A DNA stretch of 64,000 bases from the NCBI RefSeq assembly GCF_043099315.1, contig NZ_CP170746.1; one strand, given 5' to 3'. Source of the DNA: Chlorogloeopsis fritschii. Lineage in GTDB: Bacteria; Cyanobacteriota; Cyanobacteriia; Cyanobacteriales; Nostocaceae. The position numbers were made by a program, and so were the translations under genes. Below the pieces are notes generated by a model. The model had not been told where the DNA came from and searched no databases. It saw only the letters and a list, made by a program, of their open reading frames with translations. Every line of letters starts with the position of its first letter. Position 1 is the stretch's first letter. Below, piece after piece: positions 17,757 through 27,631 of the stretch.

Positions 17757-17788
17757 AAACGCCAAGAATAGTTTCTCTTGGCGTTTTT
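17757..17788. terminator. Bidirectional rho-independent terminator
   Basis: The arms ACGCCAAGA and TCTTGGCGT enclose a short loop, with TTTTT on the plus side and TTTTT (as AAAAA) on the minus side. It lies between the convergent WD40 and PEP-CTERM genes and can serve both. Confidence 0.85.
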
Positions 17789-17800
17789 GCGTGAGTTTAT

Positions 17801-18433
17801 TTATCCTTGTGAATTTGAAGTTGCTTGAAGCTTCTTCCTTTTGAGAACAATACCAATACCGCCAGCGAGCAAAGTACCAGCAATAGTAAAAGGTTCAGGT
17901 ACTGGTTCGCTACTTTGGAGAGAGATGTTGTATCCCAGTGGTTCTGTCGAGGGATCGGATGCGAAAGAAGATACAGCAATTGTGTATAAGCCAGAATTTG
18001 GCAATGTAAAAGTTGCTTCTGAATCGCCCCAAAGCCCTGTGGGTATTGCTGGTGGCAAATCGTCATCTCCAACAGCAACTAGTGGAGTGGTAGCACCATC
18101 CGAGAAGATGTCAGTGTAGTCAGAAGTATCTGCCTCAGTACCAAACCATACACCAAAAGCCGGATCGAGTGCCTCTACAGTTCTTCTCACTGTTACAGTC
18201 GCAACATCACCTGCATTGCCAGAGAAACTCCAAAATTTCCATTCTGAGGGATTTCCGGTATTGTCTCCACCTGGAACTACTCCAGCCTGGGTGCTGCCAT
18301 AAGAAAGAGTTCCTTCAAATGTTACTGCAGCAGCTTGGACTGAATTGATTGCTCCCAGAGCGATCGCTGTTGTTGTTGCAGCTAGTATGGAAAATTTCTT
18401 CACAATTGCAGTAGTGGTTTTTGCTAGCTTCAT
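17801..18433 (-). CDS. PEP-CTERM sorting-domain protein
   Basis: The 210-residue exported protein has a signal peptide with a cleavage-like AINSVQAAA near residues 28-36. It ends with a PEP-CTERM signal: VPEP at about 178, a hydrophobic helix TIAGTLLAGGIGIVL, then KRKK. Such signals are recognised by exosortase and direct proteins to the outer surface or matrix. The mature part is acidic and beta-rich (FEGTLSYGSTQAG, ATFTLPNSGLYTIAVSSF), resembling the pre-peptidase C-terminal-like domains that occur in many PEP-CTERM proteins. No exosortase gene is present in this window. Confidence 0.88.
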   Translation of the reverse strand: MKLAKTTTAIVKKFSILAATTTAIALGAINSVQAAAVTFEGTLSYGSTQAGVVPGGDNTGNPSEWKFWSFSGNAGDVATVTVRRTVEALDPAFGVWFGTEADTSDYTDIFSDGATTPLVAVGDDDLPPAIPTGLWGDSEATFTLPNSGLYTIAVSSFASDPSTEPLGYNISLQSSEPVPEPFTIAGTLLAGGIGIVLKRKKLQATSNSQG

Positions 18434-18762
18434 TAGATCAAGTACTCCTGTTGCTGATTTTTTTGGGTAAGCAAAGTCAATTGCCCAGCAATGTTATAAT
18501 TAGCTTTTGTAATTTATGTCAACACACCCTCAGTAGTCTTACTTAGACAAATATGAGGATTCTCCAAGGTTATACAGCCTGTTTTACAAAAACTTGATAT
18601 GAAATAATATTTTTTTTATATCTTTGGATAGATGAAAATCTAAAAAATTTAAAAATTGGTTAGACAAGAGAACAAGGAAGCAATACAGCGATTTCAGTCG
18701 TGTTGAAAAATGGCCAAATATTTATGCGTAGGTACTTAAACGCTCCGAGGGGGTTTGACATC

Positions 18763-18797
18763 AAAAAAGCGATCGCCCTCATGAAAGAGCGATCGCT
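18763..18797 (-). terminator. Rho-independent terminator of ftsH built from two HIP1 sites
   Basis: On the minus strand AGCGATCGC, a 12-base loop and GCGATCGCT are followed by six Ts. It lies about 60 bases downstream of the ftsH stop codon. The stem arms are two HIP1 octamers in opposite halves of the hairpin. Confidence 0.75.
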
Positions 18798-18855
18798 GGT
18801 CTGAATTCTATTTCTGACTATTAGAGTAATCAGTAAAGCTTTACAACCCTCTGCT

Positions 18856-20793
18856 TTACACTAGCAATGTTTGCATCAAAGGCTTATCTTCCGATATCTT
18901 ACCTGTGCGCAACCATTCTTGGAGTTCAACAGGTGGTTTGGCTTGGTTGAGTTTTTCCCGCAGTTGTGCACCTTCGAGGATTTCTTTTTGCAACAGTTCT
19001 TGTGCGGTTTCTTCTAACAAGTCCCGATTTTCATGCAGAATCGTCAAGGCAATGTGGTGAGCATTATCAACTATTTGCTTCACTTCGCGGTCAATTTCCT
19101 CAGCCACTTTTGGACTAATGGCACGACGCGGATTGCCATAGCCTTCGAGGAATTGTTGTTGAATCTTCTCAAATGCTACTGGCCCCAGTTTCTCACTCAT
19201 GCCGTAAAGAGTGATATAGCGTTCTGCCAAATCAGTGGCTTTTTGGATATCATCACTAGCGCCAGTGGAAACTTTACCAAAAACAACTTCTTCTGCTGAA
19301 CGTCCACCCAATAGGGTAGCAATGCGACCGCGAATTTCATCTTCTATCATCAAGAAGCGGTCTTCTTCAGGCATCTGAATAGTGTAACCCAAAGCACCCA
19401 CGCCTCTCGGCACAACAGAGATTTTTTCAACTTTACCAGCACCAGGCATCAAAGCACCAATGATGGCGTGACCAACTTCATGATAGGCAACAGTCTTTTT
19501 CTCTGTCTCATTTAGGACGCGAGAACGTTTTTCTAAGCCAGCAACAACGCGCTCAATCGCTTCGTTGAAATCTGCCATTGCCACTGCTTGCCGATTTTGC
19601 CGTGCTGCTAAGAGTGCAGCTTCGTTGACAAGGTTAGCTAAGTCTGCCCCAGCAAAACCAGGTGTGCGGGCAGCAATAATTCCCAAATCGACATCATCAG
19701 CTAATTTGACGTTGCGGGCATGAACTTTCAGAATTGCTTCTCGACCGATTTTATCAGGACGATCCACAACAACTTGACGGTCAAAGCGTCCGGGGCGGCG
19801 CAAAGCTGGGTCGAGAATTTCGGGGCGGTTGGTAGCAGCAATGATAATTACACCCGTGTTGGCATCAAACCCGTCCATTTCGGTAAGTAGCTGGTTGAGA
19901 GTTTGTTCTCGTTCATCGTTACCACCCATCATCGGGCCTGCACCACCACGAGATTTACCCAGTGCGTCTAATTCATCAATAAAGACGATACAGGGAGCTT
20001 GTTGTTTAGCTTGCTCGAACAAGTCACGAACACGGGCTGCACCCACACCCACAAACAGTTCGATAAATTCTGAACCGGAAATGCTAAAGAAAGGAACACT
20101 AGCTTCACCGGCAATAGCTTTTGCTAATAGGGTTTTACCTGTTCCCGGAGGTCCTACCAAAAGCACACCTTTAGGGATTTTCGCGCCCAAGCGGGTGTAT
20201 TTACCAGCATTTTTGAGAAAATCAACAATTTCTTCTAGTTCAGCTTTAGCTTCATCTACACCAGCTACATCAGTAAACTTGACACCAGTGCTGCCTTCAG
20301 AGTAAATTCGAGCTTTACTTTTACCTACAGTTAACGCCGCAGGGCCACCACCACCCCGGTTGAGTAAAAATCCCCAAATGCCGAAGAAAATCAGGGGTGG
20401 TACAACCCAGCTTAAGAGAGTAGCAATCCAGCCATTTTGGCTTGGTGGTGGTGCAGCAAATTTGACATTATGATCGCGAAGAATCTTGGGTAAATCTAGG
20501 TCAATGGCTACTGGTGTAGTCTGGAAAACTTGTTCTACTGTTTGGCCATCGGGTGTTTGAGTTTTGATGGAATACTCAATGCGATCGCTACCTACAACTG
20601 CCCGATCAACTTTACCTGCTTCTACCTGAGCGATAAAGTCACTATAGGGAGCTTGTGGCAACCTCGGCCCAAAAAAGCTAGGAACAATAAAGTTAAGTAG
20701 TAACAGCAGGGTGAAAAGAATCAGTAAACTGCCACCAAACTGTCGTATTCTCGGTGGTTTAATTTGATTTTTGTTATTAGTTTCTACAGGCAT
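18856..20793 (-). CDS. ftsH: ATP-dependent zinc metalloprotease FtsH
   Basis: The 645-residue membrane-bound AAA+ protease degrades damaged or unassembled membrane proteins; cyanobacterial members work in photosystem II repair and other quality control. Two membrane helices lie at about 20-40 and 122-145. Walker A GPPGTGKT is at about 214-221, Walker B IVFIDE at 269-274, the second region of homology ATNRPEILDPALRRPGRFDR at about 320-339, and the zinc site HEVGH at 438-442. The length is normal for the family. Several ftsH paralogues exist in cyanobacteria; which one this is cannot be decided from sequence reading alone. Confidence 0.95.
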   Translation of the reverse strand: MPVETNNKNQIKPPRIRQFGGSLLILFTLLLLLNFIVPSFFGPRLPQAPYSDFIAQVEAGKVDRAVVGSDRIEYSIKTQTPDGQTVEQVFQTTPVAIDLDLPKILRDHNVKFAAPPPSQNGWIATLLSWVVPPLIFFGIWGFLLNRGGGGPAALTVGKSKARIYSEGSTGVKFTDVAGVDEAKAELEEIVDFLKNAGKYTRLGAKIPKGVLLVGPPGTGKTLLAKAIAGEASVPFFSISGSEFIELFVGVGAARVRDLFEQAKQQAPCIVFIDELDALGKSRGGAGPMMGGNDEREQTLNQLLTEMDGFDANTGVIIIAATNRPEILDPALRRPGRFDRQVVVDRPDKIGREAILKVHARNVKLADDVDLGIIAARTPGFAGADLANLVNEAALLAARQNRQAVAMADFNEAIERVVAGLEKRSRVLNETEKKTVAYHEVGHAIIGALMPGAGKVEKISVVPRGVGALGYTIQMPEEDRFLMIEDEIRGRIATLLGGRSAEEVVFGKVSTGASDDIQKATDLAERYITLYGMSEKLGPVAFEKIQQQFLEGYGNPRRAISPKVAEEIDREVKQIVDNAHHIALTILHENRDLLEETAQELLQKEILEGAQLREKLNQAKPPVELQEWLRTGKISEDKPLMQTLLV

Positions 20794-20890
20794 TTTTTAT
20801 TCAGTCTCCGATTGAAAAGTTTTTATTTTTGGTTAGTAGATAGCAGATAGTAGGTAGTAGGAACCACTAACTATGTACAGATGCTTCAAA

Positions 20891-21055
20891 GTACGGGCGG
20901 GTTTAGAAGATAAGCTATCGGTAGTAAAAGAAAGTTAATCAACAAAACCCGCACGGCAGTCGCACTCGACGCGCTTAACCCGACGCCAGGTGCTACAACG
21001 GGGGGAACCCCCAAGGGCGCACTGGCCCGCAAGGGCGCGCTGCCTCCCCTACTAA
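20891..21055. repeat. Composite hairpin element, intermediate form
   Basis: The left part is the GGGCGGGTTT...AAACCCGC hairpin. It continues through CGCACTCGACGCGCTTAACC, CGACGCCAGGTGCTACAACG and GGGCGCACTGGCCCGCAAGG to the end CTCCCCTAC. The same order, inverted, is found at 54799-55139, where about 170 extra bases lie inside. This copy therefore looks like an internal-deletion form of the longer element. Confidence 0.8.
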
Positions 21056-21100
21056 CAAATGACCAATGATCAATGACTAATGACTCTTGACTAACCACCA

Positions 21101-21769
21101 TCAACTCAATAACAGCGCAAATAGACCACACAAAGCAATCCCATCAAACACACCAGCACCTCCGATACTCAATACTCCCGAACTCTTTGCTTGAATATCC
21201 TTAAGGTGTAGTAAATCAGCCCCAATCAAGGTTCCTAGAATACCACCAGCAAAGGCAACTGGAGCAGCATGAGCTGGGACAAGTAACATTGCAGATACGA
21301 CAGCAGTCAGAGGAGCCAGTAACGGATTCATTTGAATACCTATTCCGGGTACTACCCGCGATGCATAGTAGCTAACAACTGTGACAATAGCAGTAACTAA
21401 CAAAATAGCCAGGGCGTTTCCTTGCGTAAATTGATACAGCGCCAACAGTACTGGAATTAAGCCACCGCCAACATTCAGGGCAACTATAGTAGAACGTTGT
21501 ACTTTCCTCAAGGGGATGCCCCAAAATTCCCTTAACCATAAATCAATAAAGTCATCTGCTACGGCAACGGTAGACTCAGTGCGGTATAAAGGGATGTTAA
21601 TAGTGCTACCTAAAATCACCAATGTTAATAATATAAAGGCGATACTGGGAGAAAACCCCAACTTAGCTACTGCAATTTCTACTATGTCTACTGCTACAAC
21701 AAACCAAAGAAAAGGTATGAGCAACAACAATAATAGAAATAACAGTAGTGAAACCGGCAAATAGATCAT
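21101..21769 (-). CDS. DUF1614 family membrane protein
   Basis: The 222-residue protein is almost entirely hydrophobic, with about seven membrane segments. It carries the DUF1614 hallmarks NIPLYRTES (about 59-67), NVGGGLIPVLLALYQF (about 99-114) and a C-terminal LSIGGAGVFDGIALCG. The biochemical role is unknown. The ATG at 21769 is used instead of a TTG four codons upstream. It lies downstream of, and divergent from, a small membrane protein gene and is separated from ftsH by the composite repeat. Confidence 0.85.
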   Translation of the reverse strand: MIYLPVSLLLFLLLLLLIPFLWFVVAVDIVEIAVAKLGFSPSIAFILLTLVILGSTINIPLYRTESTVAVADDFIDLWLREFWGIPLRKVQRSTIVALNVGGGLIPVLLALYQFTQGNALAILLVTAIVTVVSYYASRVVPGIGIQMNPLLAPLTAVVSAMLLVPAHAAPVAFAGGILGTLIGADLLHLKDIQAKSSGVLSIGGAGVFDGIALCGLFALLLS

Positions 21770-21921
21770 GACGGTAGACAAGCAGGAATTTTATTGCCGA
21801 AGTTCAGATGACGAGAGTCACTCTAACTTCTGTTTTAGTTGACTTGAGTTTATTGTAAAGATTGCTGTTACAATTCGTTTTCGTATCTACCCACCTTGGG
21901 AATAGGAATAGCCGTACTTTG

Positions 21922-22113
21922 ATGGAAAATCAGCTTGGATTTGTATTGAAAGTATTTTTACTTTCCGCCGTTATTTCGGTTTTGATTAAGTATGCTGGCC
22001 CTTATTTGCCGATCGCGCCAACGGGAAAAAACGCTTTGATGATAGTGTTATTGCCAACTATATGGATGGCGATCGCCTTACTATGGCGATTCCAAACACA
22101 CAAACAAACCTAA
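21922..22113 (+). CDS. Small membrane protein (63 aa)
   Basis: The 63-residue protein has two hydrophobic segments (FVLKVFLLSAVISVLIKYA and LMIVLLPTIWMAIALLW) joined by a conserved-looking GPYLPIAPTGKNA turn. It begins MENQLG at 21922; an upstream in-frame start at 21862 has no support. The pattern resembles a short conserved cyanobacterial membrane protein of unknown role. It sits between the divergent DUF1614 gene and an AI-2E family transporter gene. Confidence 0.7.
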   Translation: MENQLGFVLKVFLLSAVISVLIKYAGPYLPIAPTGKNALMIVLLPTIWMAIALLWRFQTHKQT

Positions 22114-22293
22114 AGCTATAAGTAGAAGGCAGAAGGCAGAGGGTAAAAGGCTGTTTTCACCTGCTTTCTAGAAGTTGCGATTTTACATTTAATTATGTCC
22201 GCTTACTTATCCTCGTTGCTAAAGTTGCTAAAATTCAGCTAACTTAGCTTAGTTATAAAAAATTGCAGTTTGTCAACTGCCGGGAGTTAGGGA

Positions 22294-23466
22294 GTGAATC
22301 TAGGTCAATGGATTGGCTTAATCGCCTTAGTCTTATCACTGTATATTTTATGGCAAATTCGTGAAGTACTTTTACTTATATTTGCCGCAGTTGTATTAGC
22401 TACTACCTTAAATCGCCTATCTAGACGCTTCCAGCGCTCAGGAATGAGCCGAGGATTTGCTATATCGCTATCTGTAGGTATTTTTATTGCTGCGATCGTC
22501 GGATTTTTCTGGTTGATTGTACCGCCTTTCGCCCAGCAGTTTAATGAACTGACTTATCGAGTTCCCAAAGGCTTTCAATTATTTAATAGTTGGCTGAATC
22601 AACTAGAAACTCGCATTCCTGTTCAATTAACTCCATACATACCAGACATAAACAGCCTCACTAAACAAGCAGAACCTTTGATCAATCGTTTACTGGGAAG
22701 TTCTTTTGCTATTGTTTCTGGTTCTTTGGAAGTTGTCCTCAAAATTCTGCTGGTGCTAGTGTTAACAGGAATGTTCCTAGCCGATCCCATCGCCTACCGC
22801 AAATTATTTATACGCTTATTTCCTTCATTTTATCGACGCCGGGTAGATGGAATTTTGGATCGGTGCGAGGTTTCACTAGGGGGATGGGTAATAGGCGCTG
22901 CTATTGCCATGACTTACGTGGGAATTATGAGTATGATTGGCTTGTTTGTTTTGCGCGTACCCTCAGCCTTGGCATTAGGAGTTTTGGCGGGGTTTATGAA
23001 CTTAATTCCCAATCTTGGCCCTACTATTAGCGTAGTACCTGCAATGGCGATCGCGCTTTTAGATGCTCCCTGGAAATCCCTTGCTGTATTAGGTCTTTAC
23101 TTTATTATTCAGCAGACGGAGGGTAATTTCCTCACACCCATTGTCATGGCGCATCAGGTATCGCTGTTACCAGCTGTGACATTAATCTCTCAACTATTTT
23201 TTCTTAGTTTCTTTGGGCCTTTAGGATTATTACTAGCACTACCTTTAACAGTTGTAGCTAAAATTTGGGTGCAAGAAGTATTAGCTAAAGATGTTTTAGA
23301 TCAATGGGATAACAAGCCTCACCGAGAAACTGAGTTTGTCATCGTTTCTGAAAAATCACTAAAACGTGAATCTGAGGCAGAACTAGATGGGTTTGTAGCA
23401 GAAAGTACAATGGACGAGCAAGACAAACCAGTCATTGATGATGAGATTGCAAAAACTGAGGATTAG
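22294..23466 (+). CDS. AI-2E family transporter / UPF0118 permease
   Basis: The 390-residue membrane protein starts with GTG at 22294, supported by GGGAG a few bases upstream. It shows the AI-2E exporter family layout: two N-terminal helices, a soluble loop (about 75-130), a helix at 140-165, and a C-terminal bundle with MNLIPNLGPTISVVPAM (about 232-248) and TEGNFLTPIVMAHQVSLLP (about 276-294). Family members export signalling molecules or act as Na+/H+ antiporters; the substrate here is unknown. An acidic tail of about 60 residues (from about 335) is unusual and probably cytoplasmic. The SDR gene is convergent and begins five bases beyond the stop. Confidence 0.85.
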   Translation: MNLGQWIGLIALVLSLYILWQIREVLLLIFAAVVLATTLNRLSRRFQRSGMSRGFAISLSVGIFIAAIVGFFWLIVPPFAQQFNELTYRVPKGFQLFNSWLNQLETRIPVQLTPYIPDINSLTKQAEPLINRLLGSSFAIVSGSLEVVLKILLVLVLTGMFLADPIAYRKLFIRLFPSFYRRRVDGILDRCEVSLGGWVIGAAIAMTYVGIMSMIGLFVLRVPSALALGVLAGFMNLIPNLGPTISVVPAMAIALLDAPWKSLAVLGLYFIIQQTEGNFLTPIVMAHQVSLLPAVTLISQLFFLSFFGPLGLLLALPLTVVAKIWVQEVLAKDVLDQWDNKPHRETEFVIVSEKSLKRESEAELDGFVAESTMDEQDKPVIDDEIAKTED

Positions 23467-23470
23467 TCCT

Positions 23471-24187
23471 CTAAAATTTTTCTACTGCCGGTCGCAAATC
23501 CAATTCTAAAGTCCAAGCTGTCTTATCCTGTTTGTAGAGTTGCCAGTAATTTTCAGCTATAGCTTTTGGTGAAAGTAGGGTGTGTGCTTCTCGTTCCAAT
23601 ACCATTCCCCGCACCCTTTCAGTATTAATCATGCCATCTATGACAATATGGGCAACATGAATACCTTGGGAACTAAATTCTCGTGCCAACGACTGGGCTA
23701 ATGCCCGTAACCCGAACTTACCCACAGCCAAAGCAGAAAAGCGGGCAGAACCTCTTGTGGCAGCAGTCGCACCTGTAAGTAAGATAGTACCTCGGCCTCG
23801 CTCCACCATTGTGGGTAAAACCTGCTGAACTGCCAGAAATGCACCAAAACAGTTTATTTTCCAACAATTTTCAAATTGCTCCGGTGTCAGTTCCAGAATC
23901 CCAGCCATTTTAAAAGCACCAGCGTTGTAGACTAAAACTTCTGGTGCGTCGAAATACGATTCCACCTCAGCAAAGGCAACTTTGACAGATACAGGATCGG
24001 TAACATCACAAGGAACAGCTAAAGCTTTACCACCAGCAACTTCAATCTCATTTTGAAATTCAGCCAGCTTGTCTGCACTTCTTGCCATCAATCCTACAGC
24101 AAAACCTTCACGGGCAAATCGATGGGCAATGGCAGCACCTAAACCAGAGCCAACGCCAACAACTACAGCGACTTTTGCTTCACTCAT
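23471..24187 (-). CDS. Short-chain dehydrogenase/reductase
   Basis: This 238-residue Rossmann oxidoreductase has the nucleotide motif GVGSGLGAAIAHRFAREGF (about 11-29) and the NAG-like VYNAG motif. The catalytic region is unusual: the usual Ser-Tyr-Lys reads TGATAATRGSARFSALAVGKFG, with Phe-Ser where YxxxK is expected but Lys kept. Classical reductase activity is therefore uncertain. The start MSEAKVA at 24187 was chosen over a TTG nine codons upstream. Substrate unknown. Confidence 0.78.
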   Translation of the reverse strand: MSEAKVAVVVGVGSGLGAAIAHRFAREGFAVGLMARSADKLAEFQNEIEVAGGKALAVPCDVTDPVSVKVAFAEVESYFDAPEVLVYNAGAFKMAGILELTPEQFENCWKINCFGAFLAVQQVLPTMVERGRGTILLTGATAATRGSARFSALAVGKFGLRALAQSLAREFSSQGIHVAHIVIDGMINTERVRGMVLEREAHTLLSPKAIAENYWQLYKQDKTAWTLELDLRPAVEKF

Positions 24188-24364
24188 GACAGGAAAGCTC
24201 TTAAAAGGCAACATTCCTAAACTATATTATTTAGAAATTCTTTTTTGTAAACATCCTTTCGGTATTGGCGTTGTTTTTATAAAGGTTTGGGAAAGATTAT
24301 GTGTAAAATATGAAACTTGTAGTGGCGCGTCTACTCTTATTTGGAGCATGATATTTTGAAATCG

Positions 24365-24425
24365 ACCACGGATGCACACAGATGGACACAGATAAAATCT
24401 ATGTTTATCGGTGTTCATATGTGGT
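24365..24425. repeat. Imperfect inverted repeat with ACCACGGATG...CATATGTGGT ends
   Basis: The sequence between the SDR and uvrA genes starts ACCACGGATGCACACAG and ends CGGTGTTCATATGTGGT, with internal CACAGATAAA. Similar accacagat/acacggataaac strings are frequent in genomes of this group. No gene is present in the gap 24188-24541. Confidence 0.5.
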
Positions 24426-24541
24426 TGTAATTAATAATGATCGTAATTGCTGCAAGAAGTCTATGATATAGGTAGTCAGCTTCTGTTCAGACTGCGCTAC
24501 TACAAGCATTTTCTATCGCATCATTTTAGTTGTGTCATCTA

Positions 24542-27445
24542 CTATTTACTTCCATTTGTTACAGCCACTGGCGGATATTGCTGCAACACCTGCTTCAAAT
24601 ACTGTCCAGTATAAGACTTCGGATTTTCTGCCACTTCTTCTGGCGTACCTATGGCAATTATTTCTCCTCCTTTATCGCCACCTTCTGGCCCCAAATCTAT
24701 CACCCAATCGGCACAACGAATCACATCTAAATTATGTTCAATTACCAAAATTGAATTACCTTTATCTACCAATCTTTGCAAAACATCTAACAATTTGTGG
24801 ACATCATAAAAAGATAAACCTGTTGTTGGTTCATCAATTAAATAAAGTGTCTTTCCTGTGGCGCGGCGCGATAATTCTGTTGCTAATTTCACCCGCTGCG
24901 CTTCTCCACCAGATAAAGTAGTCGCGGGTTGTCCCAAGTGAATGTAACCCAATCCGACATCTACTAAAGTTTGTAAACGAGTAACAGCTTTGGGAATGTT
25001 TTGAAAAAATTCCAAAGCTTCTTCAACAGTCATATTGAGAACGTCAGCAATAGATTTATCTTTATACTTCACCTGCAAAGTTTCGCGGTTATATCTTGCA
25101 CCTTTACAAACTTCGCATTGCACATAAACATCAGGCAGAAAATTCATTTCAATGACGTTTACACCTTGCCCGCTACAAGCTTCACAACGCCCACCTTTGA
25201 CATTAAAAGAAAATTGTCCCGGTTTGTAACCCCTAGCTTTCGCTTCAATGGTTGCAGAAAACACATCGCGAATCACATCAAAAACGCCTGTGTAAGTTGC
25301 GGGGTTGGAACGGGGTGTTCTACCAATGGGAGATTGATCGATGACAATTGCTTTATCAATCGTATTCAGTCCCTTAATGCCATCCATTTCTTTAGGAAAA
25401 GGCACTTTGCGGAAAAGGTGGTGTTGCAGTGCTGGATATAGTAATTCGTTAATTAGGGTAGATTTACCAGAACCAGAAACACCGGTGACAGTGACGAGTT
25501 TACCCAGTGGTATTTCTACATCTATATTTCTTAAATTATTGCGATGGGCATTTTTAATCACTAAACTTAGTCCATTTCCTTCCCTTCTTTGAGCAGGTGT
25601 TTGAATTACTCGTCTTCCCGACAAATATGCACCTGTCAATGATGCTTCAGCTTCAAGCAATGCCTTTAAATCACCTTGAGCAATAATATTTCCACCGTGA
25701 ATGCCTGCACCAGGGCCAATATCAACTATATAATCGGCAGCACGAATTGTTTCTTCATCATGCTCCACGACAATTAATGTATTGCCCAAATCGCGCAATT
25801 TGGTTAAAGTTCGCAGCAAGCGCCCATTATCTCGTTGATGCAATCCAATACTTGGCTCATCTAAAACGTATAAAACTCCAGTCAAGCCAGAGCCAATCTG
25901 AGTTGCCAAACGAATACGCTGTGCCTCTCCACCCGAAAGCGTCATTGCCGGGCGATCTAACGTCAAATAATCTAATCCCACATCTAAGAGAAATTGCAAC
26001 CTAGCTCTAATCTCTCTCAATACCAAATCGGCAATGCGATAGGCACGATCGCTTAACTTTAAATTATCAATCCTTTCTCGACATTCTGCGATCGATACCC
26101 CTGTCAAGTCTAAAATTCGATACTGCCCCAATCGCACCGCCAAGGCTTCTGGTTTCAACCGCTTGCCATCACACACCGGACAAGGTTGATCAATTAAATA
26201 CTGCTCTAACTTTTGCTTAATTAGCTCTGAACCGCCCTCATATTGCCTTTGCAAAATCGGAATTACCCCGCGAAAAACTTGTTTTCTCTGCGTTTCTGAG
26301 GTGATTTCTTCTCCATGCAAAATTATCTGTCGCTGCTCCTCCGTCAACTTATTCCAAGATGTCTGCAATTCAAATCCATAGGCTTGTCCCAAACTATAAA
26401 GCAATTCTAAGTAATAAGAATTATCTTTTTCTGACCAAGGTGCGATCGCTGCATATACTGGTGCTTCCGGATCGGGTACTACCAATTCCACAGAAAATCT
26501 TCTTAAGCTGCCAATACCATGACAATTAGGACAAGCACCATAAGGAGAGTTAAACGAGAACAATCGTGGCGATAATTCTTCCATCACCGCGCCGTGTTCT
26601 GGGCAAGCAAAATTCTCTGAGAATATTAATTCTTGTTCATCGGTGGATGGTTGAGTGCTATCCGAAGCAGGTGTAAATAAAATTACTGCTATTCCTTCAG
26701 ATAATTTTAAACAAGTAGCGAGTGAATCTACTAAACGCTCTTGAATACCGTCTTTTTTCACTAAACGGTCAATTACTACTTCAATAGTATGAGTAGTATT
26801 TTTATCTAACTCAATTGAGTCTGATAATTCGCGCACCTCACCATCAATACGCACGCGGACAAAGCCACCAGATGCCAAACTCGATAACAATTTTTTATGA
26901 GTGCCTTTTTTACCCCGCACGACAGGCGCAAGAATTTGAAAGCGGGTGCGATCGCCTAATTCCATAACCCGATCAACCATTTCATCAATAGTTTGCGGGG
27001 CAATACAGCGATCGCATATTGGACAATGGGGTTCACCCGCTCGTCCAAATAATAAGCGCAGATAGTCGTAAATCTCTGTTACTGTCCCCACTGTAGAACG
27101 GGGGTTATGGGAAGTAGACTTTTGGTCGATGGAAATTGCCGGGCTTAACCCTTCAATTGACTCTACATCTGGTTTATCCATCTGACCTAAAAATTGCCGC
27201 GCATAAGCACTGAGGGATTCGACGTAGCGGCGTTGTCCCTCGGCAAAGATAGTGTCAAAAGCTAAAGAAGATTTGCCCGAACCAGAAACACCTGTAAAGA
27301 CGATCAGGCGATCGCGCGGTAAATCTAAGTCAATATTTTTCAGGTTATGCTGCCTAGCACCCCGAATGCGGATAGTGTTTTGAAGATTTTGATTGGGATA
27401 GGGAAGATGCCCATTTATAGATGCAGCTAATTGAGTTTCTGACAT
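24542..27445 (-). CDS. uvrA: Excinuclease ABC subunit A
   Basis: The 967-residue protein is the damage-recognition ATPase of nucleotide excision repair, acting with UvrB and UvrC. Two ABC ATPase modules are visible: Walker A GVSGSGKSSLAFDT near residue 52 and GVSGSGKSTLINELLY near 655, with LSGGEAQR signatures near 506 and 846 and YVLDEPSIGLHQRD/YLIDEPTTGL Walker B regions. The UvrA zinc modules CPICDRC, CPNCHG and CEACSGQGV...CEVCKGAR are present. Length is normal. A LexA-box match lies 66-79 bases upstream. Confidence 0.97.
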   Translation of the reverse strand: MSETQLAASINGHLPYPNQNLQNTIRIRGARQHNLKNIDLDLPRDRLIVFTGVSGSGKSSLAFDTIFAEGQRRYVESLSAYARQFLGQMDKPDVESIEGLSPAISIDQKSTSHNPRSTVGTVTEIYDYLRLLFGRAGEPHCPICDRCIAPQTIDEMVDRVMELGDRTRFQILAPVVRGKKGTHKKLLSSLASGGFVRVRIDGEVRELSDSIELDKNTTHTIEVVIDRLVKKDGIQERLVDSLATCLKLSEGIAVILFTPASDSTQPSTDEQELIFSENFACPEHGAVMEELSPRLFSFNSPYGACPNCHGIGSLRRFSVELVVPDPEAPVYAAIAPWSEKDNSYYLELLYSLGQAYGFELQTSWNKLTEEQRQIILHGEEITSETQRKQVFRGVIPILQRQYEGGSELIKQKLEQYLIDQPCPVCDGKRLKPEALAVRLGQYRILDLTGVSIAECRERIDNLKLSDRAYRIADLVLREIRARLQFLLDVGLDYLTLDRPAMTLSGGEAQRIRLATQIGSGLTGVLYVLDEPSIGLHQRDNGRLLRTLTKLRDLGNTLIVVEHDEETIRAADYIVDIGPGAGIHGGNIIAQGDLKALLEAEASLTGAYLSGRRVIQTPAQRREGNGLSLVIKNAHRNNLRNIDVEIPLGKLVTVTGVSGSGKSTLINELLYPALQHHLFRKVPFPKEMDGIKGLNTIDKAIVIDQSPIGRTPRSNPATYTGVFDVIRDVFSATIEAKARGYKPGQFSFNVKGGRCEACSGQGVNVIEMNFLPDVYVQCEVCKGARYNRETLQVKYKDKSIADVLNMTVEEALEFFQNIPKAVTRLQTLVDVGLGYIHLGQPATTLSGGEAQRVKLATELSRRATGKTLYLIDEPTTGLSFYDVHKLLDVLQRLVDKGNSILVIEHNLDVIRCADWVIDLGPEGGDKGGEIIAIGTPEEVAENPKSYTGQYLKQVLQQYPPVAVTNGSK

Positions 27446-27510
27446 ATCGGCAGGCTAATCAATGTAAGGCAGCATGAAACAGTCCTTAATAATACTACCG
27501 TTGTTATGGT

Positions 27511-27524
27511 AGAACAACAGTACT
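27511..27524 (-). promoter_or_regulatory. Candidate LexA (SOS) box upstream of uvrA
   Basis: On the minus strand the DNA reads AGTACTGTTGTTCT, which fits every position of the cyanobacterial LexA consensus RGTACNNNDGTWCB as I recall it. It lies 66 bases upstream of the uvrA start. uvrA is a classical SOS gene, so damage-inducible control is likely. Confidence 0.7.
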
Positions 27525-27631
27525 GTTATAGGTGTTAATTTCACTCCTATTTATAGAGCGATCGCCGTTTGTTTTAATTATTTTCTAATTTGGAGCATCA
27601 GTAGTCCGCCACGCAACTTCTGAGAAGTTAT

